Source: Candidatus Aminicenantes bacterium UBA6228
Lineage (GTDB): Bacteria; Acidobacteriota; Aminicenantia; Aminicenantales; Saccharicenantaceae
Assembly (NCBI GenBank): GCA_002441005.1
Contig: DJWO01000001.1
Span: 62,001-126,000 of the forward strand
Direction of reading: 5' to 3'
DNA length: 64,000 nucleotides
The position numbers and the translations under genes were made by a program. Of this stretch, positions 16,409 through 23,439 are shown piece by piece (positions within the stretch are counted from its first letter, which is position 1; each line of letters starts with the position of its first letter). Under the pieces are notes generated by a model. The model had not been told where the DNA came from. It was given only the letters and a program-made list of their open reading frames with translations, and did no database searches.

Positions 16409-17353
16409 ATGGAAAAAATTACCCGCCATTTTCTTCAGGGAGTTTCCTATTCAGGCAGCCTTGAGAAAAGCCTCAAACGCCTCGAAAGCCGGCTGGGCCT
16501 GAACCTGTCGCTGCGGGGTGATAAGCTGATTCTTGAAGGTTCGCCGGAAAAAGTCAAGCTGGCCAGAAAGTTCTTTGATAGGCTGCAGGAGCTCGAAGAC
16601 AAAGGTTTTCATTTAAGAGAAGATGATTTTCAGATAGCTCTTGACTTCATGGAAGAAAATCACGGACAACTCGAAGATTATGCTCCAGCTGAGTCTCTCT
16701 GCCTTCAGCGGAAATCTGTTGCTCCCAAGAGCCTGAACCAGAAAGATTATATGGAAGCAATCAAAGACTATGACCTGGTCTTTGGCATTGGTCCAGCCGG
16801 TACCGGTAAAACTTATCTGGCCATGGCTTTAGCCCTGTCCTATTTGCAGAGCAAGCAGGTTAACCGCATCATCCTGACCAGGCCGGCGGTTGAAGCCGGG
16901 GAAAAGCTTGGCTTTTTGCCTGGTGATATGTTTCAAAAAGTTAATCCTTACCTGAGGCCGCTATATGATGCCTTATTTGATCTGACCTCCTATGAACAGG
17001 CCAACCGTCTGATCGAAAAAGGCGTTATTGAGATTGCCCCTTTAGCTTATATGAGAGGGCGCACCTTGAACAATGCTTTTGTCATTCTGGACGAAGCTCA
17101 AAATACCAGCCGCGAACAGATGAAAATGATTCTGACCAGGCTGGGGTTTGATTCCAAACTGGTGGTAACAGCTGATATCACCCAGATCGATCTGCCTCAG
17201 CCCAGGAAATCGGGTGTGCTGCAAGCCATTAAAGTCCTGTCTTCGATTAAGGAGATTGCTTTCGTTTACTTTACCGAGAAAGATGTGGTCCGTCACCCCT
17301 TAGTGGCCAGGATCATCAAGGCCTATGCCAGGTCAGAAGCTCAATCACTTTAA
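16409..17353 (+). CDS. PhoH-family ATPase (YbeZ type)
   Basis: 314 residues. Cytosolic P-loop NTPase of the PhoH/YbeZ group, associated with RNA metabolism and with YbeY. N-terminal about 100 residues (LNLSLRGDKLILEGSPEKVKLA) form the KH-like part; then FGIGPAGTGKTYLAMALAL (Walker A), RPAVEAGEKLGFLPGDM, and VILDEAQNTSREQMKM (Walker B). ITQIDLPQPRKSGV is the usual sensor segment. There is no strong ribosome site directly upstream (GAGG is about 20 bases away), so coupling to the leader frame is possible. Co-directional with ybeY two genes on. Confidence 0.92.
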   Translation: MEKITRHFLQGVSYSGSLEKSLKRLESRLGLNLSLRGDKLILEGSPEKVKLARKFFDRLQELEDKGFHLREDDFQIALDFMEENHGQLEDYAPAESLCLQRKSVAPKSLNQKDYMEAIKDYDLVFGIGPAGTGKTYLAMALALSYLQSKQVNRIILTRPAVEAGEKLGFLPGDMFQKVNPYLRPLYDALFDLTSYEQANRLIEKGVIEIAPLAYMRGRTLNNAFVILDEAQNTSREQMKMILTRLGFDSKLVVTADITQIDLPQPRKSGVLQAIKVLSSIKEIAFVYFTEKDVVRHPLVARIIKAYARSEAQSL

Positions 17354-17365
17354 TTATAAAATCAG

Positions 17366-19759
17366 ATGAAAATTATTCAGTTTCGCCAGTTCCGCCTGTT
17401 TAAGAGCGATGAAATTATACCTTTCCGGAAAAAGACTCCACCTGGCCTCAAAGAAAAACTTTCCTGGCTTAAAAAGACCGTCTCCAGCCCATTTTTTTAT
17501 ATAGCTATTTTTTCCCTTTTGCTGTCCTTTGTCATTTCTTTTTTCCCGGCCAGGCCTTTGCCTTTACCCGGGGTCGGGGAAATTGCCGCTAAGGATATTA
17601 CCTCTCCGCTTGAACTTACTATTGAGGATGTGCAGGCCACTGAAAAAAGAAGAAGTCAGGCTGAAGGTTTAGTCCCGCCTGTTTATTTTTACAATCAGAG
17701 AATTATCTCCAGTGTCCAGGAAAAAATAAGGCAGATGTTTGCCCTCGGGCGGGCAGCAGCCGCCGGTCAGGCGCCCGGCACCGTTCAGAATTTACAGGCA
17801 TCCCTGTCAGAAAACCTGGCTATTGACCTTGACCAGCAGGCGCTTGATCAGCTGCTCAAGTTAAAGTTCCCGGTTGAGCTGGAAAATCTTTCCACGCAGA
17901 TCATGGCTTCTATCCTGAACCAGGAGATTGTCCTGTCACGTGAATTGATGAACCACGGCGAGTTAGAAACCGGACTCCTGGTTATTAAAGGCCAGGAAGA
18001 AAGATTGTTAAAAGCGGGAGAGATTATTGATCTGAAAGAAGCCAGACAGCAACTCCTGTCTGAAATTGAAGCCCTGGAATTGCCGGCCCGAACCAAGCTT
18101 ATTCTTCAATCCTGGCTGCCGGCCTTTCTCTCCCCGACTATCAGTTATGATCAGACCGAAACTGAAGCCAGAAAACTCAAAATTAGAAATTCAGTTGAAC
18201 CTGTCTTTTATACTATCAAAAAAGGCAAGGTCATTATCAGAAAAGGCGATGAGGTAACCTCAGAAAGCCTCAAGCAAATTATGCTGATTAATCAGGAAAT
18301 CAGCCAGCGGCCTAACTGGCTGTTTAATTTCTCTGGCCTGGCTATTTTATACTTTATCTTTTTCTATTTTATCTGGCTGGTCATCCAGACAGCCTCAAGA
18401 GCTGAAAAAAAACTATCCATCTTAGTCATGATGGGCTTGACCCTTTTTCTGAGTTTTCTGGCCACCAAAGCCAGTCTTTTCCTGGCTGAAGCCTTAAGCA
18501 CTTCGGCAGCCCTTGTTACCCTGGAAAAAGAAGCCCTGGTCTTTGCTTACCCGCTGCAATTTGGTGCCTTTCTCATTACCCTGGCCGCTTCAGCCGAGAC
18601 AGCTGTCGTCTATTGTGTTATTAATAGCCTGCTTACCGGTTATCTGCTTAACGGCGATTATTTCTTAATTATCTTCATTCTTCTGGGCGGAGTCTCCATT
18701 ATTTATGGCCTCAAGTACTTTTTCCCGCAGAGCCGCAGTTCTGTCTTAAAAACCGGGTTGATGATCCTGGCTCCTTTCCAGATCATCCTGGTCTTAATCT
18801 TCCATCTGATCAAACAGAGCTTTGAGAATCTTTCCTTTTTAGGCACAGAAATAGTAAGCGCCCTTGTTGGCGGATTACTCAGCGCCGCTATTGCTTATGT
18901 TCTAATGCCGGTCTTTGAAAGTATTTTTGGCTTTCTAACGCCCTCCAAGCTGTTTGAACTCAGCAATTCCGACCTGCCCATTTTCCGCCGTTTAGCTCTG
19001 GAGGCTCCAGGCACTTATCATCATTCTCTGATTGTAGCTACTCTGGCTGAAAAGGCAGCGGAAATCATCAAAGCAGATTCAGTTCTGGTCAGAGCTGGCG
19101 GGCTTTACCATGATCTCGGCAAACTGAAACGGCCTGAATACTTCAGCGAAAATCAGACTCCTGGTTATGATATTCACCGCGAGCTGACTCCGTCGCTCAG
19201 CACCCTGGTCATCATCAATCATGTCCGGGACGGAGTGGAAATGGCCAGGAAACTCAGATTGCCCAGGAGGATTATTGATCTTATTGCCCAGCACCACGGG
19301 ACCTCAGTTGTCCGCTATTTCTTTCATAAAGCCAAAGAAAAATATGATCCTGAGCTGCATAAAATCGAGGCCGAGGATTTCCGTTATCCAGGCCCTCTGC
19401 CCAAAAGCAAAGAAGCCGGCCTGATCCTGCTGGCCGATTCGGTGGAGGCCGCGGCCAGAAGCCTTAAATCTCCAACCAGAGAAAACCTCAAGCGGGTCAT
19501 TACCGAGATTTTCAATGCTCACCTTCAGGATGGCCAGCTGGATGAATGCGGTTTTTCTCTCAAGGATTTACACGCGATTGCCAATTCTTACCTGACTACT
19601 CTTTATGCTATTTATCATCCACGCCCAACCTACCCGGGCTTTGATTTCGAAAAAAAAGCTGAAAAAACCGATAAAGATAAAAAAGAAGAAGTGAAAAAAA
19701 ACAATGGTCATAATAATAAACCAGCTGAAGAAAAGACCGCTACCTCGAAAAAGAATTAA
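17366..19759 (+). CDS. 7TM-HD (PgpH/YqfF-type) cyclic-dinucleotide phosphodiesterase
   Basis: 797 residues. N-terminal membrane anchor (FFYIAIFSLLLSFVISFF), an extracytoplasmic 7TMR-HD domain (about residues 60-300), seven helices between residues 315 and 525, then a cytosolic HD domain: APGTYHHSLIVATLAEKAAE, GGLYHDLGKLKRPEYF, IINHVRDGVEMARKL and IAQHHGTSVVRYFFHKA give the His/Asp metal ligands. In Firmicutes PgpH degrades cyclic di-AMP; the same function is inferred here. The C-terminus (EKTDKDKKEEVKKNNGHNN) is charged and disordered, and ends overlapping ybeY by 56 bases. Confidence 0.9.
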   Translation: MKIIQFRQFRLFKSDEIIPFRKKTPPGLKEKLSWLKKTVSSPFFYIAIFSLLLSFVISFFPARPLPLPGVGEIAAKDITSPLELTIEDVQATEKRRSQAEGLVPPVYFYNQRIISSVQEKIRQMFALGRAAAAGQAPGTVQNLQASLSENLAIDLDQQALDQLLKLKFPVELENLSTQIMASILNQEIVLSRELMNHGELETGLLVIKGQEERLLKAGEIIDLKEARQQLLSEIEALELPARTKLILQSWLPAFLSPTISYDQTETEARKLKIRNSVEPVFYTIKKGKVIIRKGDEVTSESLKQIMLINQEISQRPNWLFNFSGLAILYFIFFYFIWLVIQTASRAEKKLSILVMMGLTLFLSFLATKASLFLAEALSTSAALVTLEKEALVFAYPLQFGAFLITLAASAETAVVYCVINSLLTGYLLNGDYFLIIFILLGGVSIIYGLKYFFPQSRSSVLKTGLMILAPFQIILVLIFHLIKQSFENLSFLGTEIVSALVGGLLSAAIAYVLMPVFESIFGFLTPSKLFELSNSDLPIFRRLALEAPGTYHHSLIVATLAEKAAEIIKADSVLVRAGGLYHDLGKLKRPEYFSENQTPGYDIHRELTPSLSTLVIINHVRDGVEMARKLRLPRRIIDLIAQHHGTSVVRYFFHKAKEKYDPELHKIEAEDFRYPGPLPKSKEAGLILLADSVEAAARSLKSPTRENLKRVITEIFNAHLQDGQLDECGFSLKDLHAIANSYLTTLYAIYHPRPTYPGFDFEKKAEKTDKDKKEEVKKNNGHNNKPAEEKTATSKKN

Positions 19760-20153
19760 AGACCTGCTGGAGAGGTTAAGCCTGAAATATAAAAGGCAGC
19801 GGGCAGAGGTAGCCGTCAGTCTTGTGGGTCCGCAGACTATGCGCCAGCTTAACCGGAAATACCGGCATCAGGACAAGCCAACTGATGTGCTGAGCTTTAC
19901 CATGAATGAACAGGGACCGGACGGCCAGTATTATTTAGGCGATATCATTATCTGTCCGCAAGTTGCCAGCCGTCAGGCCAAACAGCAGGGCCATTCACTC
20001 AGCCGCGAGCTGGAGATCCTGGCTATTCATGGTTATCTCCATCTGCTGGGCTTTGAACATGGGGCCGGTCTGGAAGAAGAAGATGAAAAGGTCAGGTTAC
20101 AGCTGCTAAAAAATTATAAGCCAGAACCAGGCCAAAGGCGGGTGACCAGATGA
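19704..20153 (+). CDS. ybeY: Endoribonuclease YbeY
   Basis: 149 residues. Zinc-dependent RNase needed for 16S rRNA 3'-end maturation and ribosome quality control. MRQLNRKYRHQDKPTDVLSF and the metal site AIHGYLHLLGFEH (H-x-x-x-H-x-x-x-x-x-H) are complete, with YYLGDIIICPQVA between. It begins inside the 3' end of the 7TM-HD gene (56-base overlap in another frame) and its TGA overlaps the ATG of the next gene in ATGA. The order phoH, 7TM-HD, ybeY, corC, era is widely conserved. Confidence 0.94.
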   Translation: MVIIINQLKKRPLPRKRIKDLLERLSLKYKRQRAEVAVSLVGPQTMRQLNRKYRHQDKPTDVLSFTMNEQGPDGQYYLGDIIICPQVASRQAKQQGHSLSRELEILAIHGYLHLLGFEHGAGLEEEDEKVRLQLLKNYKPEPGQRRVTR

Positions 20154-21412
20154 GACCACCTCCTCTGGAACTGGCTGGCCTTCTGCTCAGCGCCTTGCTT
20201 TGTTTTCTTCTGTCTCTCTTTTACATTATTGTCTCCTATTACTCCCGCCTCGGTTTTTCCCGCCTGCTTGGCCAGGTCAAGACCGAAACCAAACAAAAGG
20301 TCCTTGATCATTACGATGAACTGAAAATCGCCGTTGATTATGCCCGGATGTTTTTCTTTCTGGCTTTTATAGTTTATGTTTATCTTCTCTGGCCAAAAGT
20401 TAGTCTCTGGCCCTTGTGGCTTTTTCTCGGTCTGGCCGCCGGTTATTTGATTCTTTTTGATTATTTGCCACGGCTGGCCTTCTATCTGGTAAAGGAACAC
20501 GGCCTTGGTATTTTTTTGCCGGCCTTACGTGGTCTCATCTGGCTGCTGACTCCGGCCCTGATCCTGCCTCGCTTCTGGTTGAAAAAGGAAGAACTGAGGC
20601 AGGCGGCTGATCGTAGCCATGAAACTTCTGATCAAGAGATAGACACTTTCATTGATGAAGCCACCGAGGAAGGCATCATTGAAAAAGATCAGAATGAACT
20701 CCTGCGAGGAGTGGTCGAATTCGGAGACCGGACTGTCCGGGAAATCATGACCCCCCGGACAAAAATTATAGCCATTGAGCGGGGAACAACCATCCGGGAG
20801 CTAAAAGAGCTGATCGTCCGGGAAAAATATTCCAGAATTCCTGTCTATAAAGACCGTCTTGATAATATCGAAGGCATGGTCATAGCCAAGGATCTGCTGG
20901 AATATACTGACGGACAGCAGGCCGGTCGCCAGATTGATTTTCTGGTCAGGCAGGTGATGTTTGTACCGGAAACGATGCAGGTCAAAGACCTGCTCAAAGA
21001 ATTTAAAAAGGTCAGGCAAAAAATAGCCATGGTCGTTGATGAATACGGCGGCGTAGCCGGCCTGGTAACAATGGAAGATCTTCTGGAGGAGATTGTCGGA
21101 GATATCCAGGATGAATATGATATTGAAGAACCACAGATTATCGTTGAGAAGCCTGACTCCTATCTCGTCGGGGGTGAAACTGAAATAGAAGACCTGGAAG
21201 AGATTTTGAAGGCAGATCTGGCTGAAGACAATTATCTGACAGTCAACGGCCTGCTCAATCAATGTCTGGGGCGGCTGCCCCGGCCGGGAGAAAAAGTGAA
21301 AATAGGCGAATTCAATTTTGAAGTCCTGGAAGTTAATGACAAGAGTATTAAAAGAGTCCGGCTGACCAGAAACCCCTCTGGGGCTCAAAACGGAACTGAT
21401 CAGAAGGAGTAA
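20150..21412 (+). CDS. CBS-pair membrane protein of the CorC/HlyC family
   Basis: 420 residues. Four hydrophobic segments in the first 150 residues, then FIDEATEEGIIEKDQNELLRGVVEFGDRTVREIMTPRT, the linker typical of CorC/TlyC proteins, two CBS domains (IPVYKDRLDNIEGMVIAKDLL and MVVDEYGGVAGLVTMEDLLEEIVGDIQDEYD) and a C-terminal CorC_HlyC domain (PDSYLVGGETEIEDLEEIL). The membrane part is only loosely like DUF21/CNNM. Members bind adenosine nucleotides and are linked to magnesium or cobalt efflux; a transport role here is inferred. Translation is coupled to ybeY. Confidence 0.87.
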   Translation: MRPPPLELAGLLLSALLCFLLSLFYIIVSYYSRLGFSRLLGQVKTETKQKVLDHYDELKIAVDYARMFFFLAFIVYVYLLWPKVSLWPLWLFLGLAAGYLILFDYLPRLAFYLVKEHGLGIFLPALRGLIWLLTPALILPRFWLKKEELRQAADRSHETSDQEIDTFIDEATEEGIIEKDQNELLRGVVEFGDRTVREIMTPRTKIIAIERGTTIRELKELIVREKYSRIPVYKDRLDNIEGMVIAKDLLEYTDGQQAGRQIDFLVRQVMFVPETMQVKDLLKEFKKVRQKIAMVVDEYGGVAGLVTMEDLLEEIVGDIQDEYDIEEPQIIVEKPDSYLVGGETEIEDLEEILKADLAEDNYLTVNGLLNQCLGRLPRPGEKVKIGEFNFEVLEVNDKSIKRVRLTRNPSGAQNGTDQKE

Positions 21413-21418
21413 GCAGGC

Positions 21419-22393
21419 ATGCCAGCCAGAAAAAAAGAGAAAAAGAGCCAGTTTCGGACCGGTTATGTAGCTCTGGTTGGAAGACCAAATAGCGGCAAAT
21501 CAACCCTGCTTAATACCCTGATCGGCCAGAAAATTGCCATCGTTTCCAATAAGCCTCAGACCACCAGAATCAGTTTGCTGGGGATTAAGACTACCAGCCG
21601 CGGTCAGATTATTTTTGTTGATAATCCCGGTATTCATAAGCCTTTGCATCTGATGAACAGAAGAATGATGAATTATGTTTATTCTTCGCTGGAAACAGCT
21701 GATCTGATTCTGCTCCTGATCGAAGCCAATAAAAAATTCGGCCAGGGCGATAGATATGTCCTCGAAATCTTGAAAAAGGTCAAGACGCCGGTTTTTCTCT
21801 TGATTAACAAGATTGACCTGGTTAAAAAGGATAGACTATTGCCCGTCATTGATAAATACAAAGATCTTTTCCCTTTTCGTGAAATCATTCCCATCTCGGC
21901 TCTTAAGGGCGACAATCTTGACCTCCTGGAAAACTTAATCTATGACTATTTACCGCAGGCCGAAAAAATATACTCGGATGAAGAGATAACCGATCAATCA
22001 GAAAGATTCCTGCTGTCAGAAATAATCAGAGAGAAAATCTTAAATCTGGTGGAAGAAGAATTGCCCTATACTACCGCTGTGGTCATCCGCTCGATTGAGC
22101 GGCCTCAGGCGGCGGATAGCGCTCTGGAGGGGGAAGAAAGTTCCGGACCAAGTTCATCAGGGAACCAGCCTCTGACCAGGATCAAAGCCGATATCCTGGT
22201 CGAAAGGGAAAATCACAAGGGTATTATCATCGGGCGCCAGGGCGGAATGATCAAGACCATCGGCACCCAGGCTCGAAAAGAAATAGAAGACATTCTGGAA
22301 AGCCGGGTCTTCCTCGAGTTAAGCGTCAGAGTAAGAGAAAAATGGCGTGATTCAGAAGAAGTCCTTGACCTGATTGAAGAGCAAAAAGAATAA
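21419..22393 (+). CDS. era: GTPase Era
   Basis: 324 residues. Binds 16S rRNA near the 3' end during 30S assembly. G motifs: VGRPNSGKSTLLN (G1), TTR (G2), VDNPGIHK (G3), LINKIDL (G4) and ISALKG (G5); the C-terminal KH domain is HKGIIIGRQGGMIKTIGTQARKEIE. Between the strands leading into the KH domain there is an extra low-complexity stretch (RPQAADSALEGEESSGPSSS) of about 25 residues absent from the E. coli protein. AAGGAG precedes the ATG. Last gene of the phoH operon. Confidence 0.96.
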   Translation: MPARKKEKKSQFRTGYVALVGRPNSGKSTLLNTLIGQKIAIVSNKPQTTRISLLGIKTTSRGQIIFVDNPGIHKPLHLMNRRMMNYVYSSLETADLILLLIEANKKFGQGDRYVLEILKKVKTPVFLLINKIDLVKKDRLLPVIDKYKDLFPFREIIPISALKGDNLDLLENLIYDYLPQAEKIYSDEEITDQSERFLLSEIIREKILNLVEEELPYTTAVVIRSIERPQAADSALEGEESSGPSSSGNQPLTRIKADILVERENHKGIIIGRQGGMIKTIGTQARKEIEDILESRVFLELSVRVREKWRDSEEVLDLIEEQKE

Positions 22394-22452
22394 AGCTGAA
22401 TTAATATTGTCAAAGTTCAAAGCCAGGAACAGTCAATCTTAACTCCTGCTTA

Positions 22453-22481
22453 TTGACAACTTTCTTGTTTGATGAGAAAAT
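22453..22481 (+). promoter_or_regulatory. Promoter of tRNA-His
   Basis: TTGACA (22453-22458), 17-base spacer, GAAAAT (22476-22481, 4/6). The predicted start falls near 22489, a few bases ahead of the tRNA at 22497. Confidence 0.45.
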
Positions 22482-22496
22482 TCTAATCCTTCCGGT

Positions 22497-22573
22497 GGTG
22501 AGTGTAGCTCAACGGTTAGAGCACTGGACTGTGGATCCAGTGGTTGGGGGTTCGATTCCCCTCACTCACCCCA
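22497..22573 (+). tRNA. tRNA-His(GTG)
   Basis: Full cloverleaf. Acceptor GTGAGTG (22498-22504) pairs with CACTCAC (22563-22569); the extra G at -1 (22497) faces C73, the identity mark of histidine tRNA. Anticodon GTG at 22531-22533 in a CTGGA/TCCAG stem; T-loop TTCGATT. CCA is encoded (22571-22573). Confidence 0.97.
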
Positions 22574-22663
22574 GTTCCCATCTATTGAAGCGATTGTTCT
22601 TTTCTAACCTTTTCTGCCGGTGATAATTTTAGGATGGCTGTGGCTTCGTTAGCAGCCAACAGA

Positions 22664-23302
22664 CTAAAAGCCTAAACCTAATAACACCGCCAGGCCATTG
22701 TTTTTTATGGATTCACCTTCAAAGCTGGAGGTGGCAATATTGGTCAGCCCGAGGTGATAGCGGCCTTCGATTGATAGTTTAAACTTCTTGATTTTAGTTT
22801 CGATTCCGGCGCCCATGGTCAGGCCGATTTCGGTTTTTTTGTACATATCTTTTAGATCAATTGATTCGCCCTCTCCGCCGGCCGCCGGGTTGAGAACAGC
22901 TTTAGCTCTGGTCAGAAAACCAAAAGAAGGACCAGCCATAATGACCGGCTTCACCGGCCCGATTTTAACCACCCTCCATTTCAAAAGGAGAAGCCCTTCG
23001 AGATAATCAAACTGGTATTGGGCCCGGTATGGAAGATCATCAATATAAAGATCAAATTTCGTTCCATAAGGCGCATAGAGAACCTCTGGCTGGATAGCTA
23101 AAGGTCCCAGATCAAACGAAACAAAGATCCCGCCCGTAAAGCTGAAGCGGTTCTTAAACTGAGGCAGATCAGGCATGGCCGGACCGACCTTGAGGCTGGT
23201 CAGATTAAACCCGCCTTTAAGGCCAACTGTCATTCCGCCCAGATTGCCCGCCAGGACCAGTATTAAAAAGTTGACCATAACCAGAGTCAAGATTTTTTTC
23301 AT
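22664..23302 (-). CDS. Outer-membrane beta-barrel protein (PorT/OmpX-like)
   Basis: 212 residues with a signal peptide (KKILTLVMVNFLILVLAG). Alternating beta strands follow: VGLKGGFNLTSLKV, SFTGGIFVSFDLGPLAIQPEVLYAPYGTKF, LEGLLLLKWRV, VIMAGPSFGFLTRA, IGLTMGAGIETKI, LSIEGRYHLGLTN and a final strand NNGLAVLLGLGF ending in Phe, the usual terminus for BamA-inserted barrels. The G-x-K-x-G-x-N start is that of the small outer_membrane_beta-brl_2 family. GGGAGGGCAAG precedes the ATG. Function is unknown. Confidence 0.75.
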   Translation of the reverse strand: MKKILTLVMVNFLILVLAGNLGGMTVGLKGGFNLTSLKVGPAMPDLPQFKNRFSFTGGIFVSFDLGPLAIQPEVLYAPYGTKFDLYIDDLPYRAQYQFDYLEGLLLLKWRVVKIGPVKPVIMAGPSFGFLTRAKAVLNPAAGGEGESIDLKDMYKKTEIGLTMGAGIETKIKKFKLSIEGRYHLGLTNIATSSFEGESIKNNGLAVLLGLGF

Positions 23303-23439
23303 CTTGCCCTCCTTCTTCCTCAGGCTTTCCTTAAGCTATTTTCCTTCCGGTTAATTTAACTTTAAACCATTTTGAGCTTGATTGCCATTAAGATCAGTCA
23401 ACTCAGGTTGACCGCATCCGGCCGCGCCTCTCCACTTTT

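Noticed and set aside
22394..22452. Direct regulatory repeat before tRNA-His
   Set aside because: ATTGTCAAAG and TTGACAAC are similar but not a consistent repeat or palindrome; only the promoter is supported.
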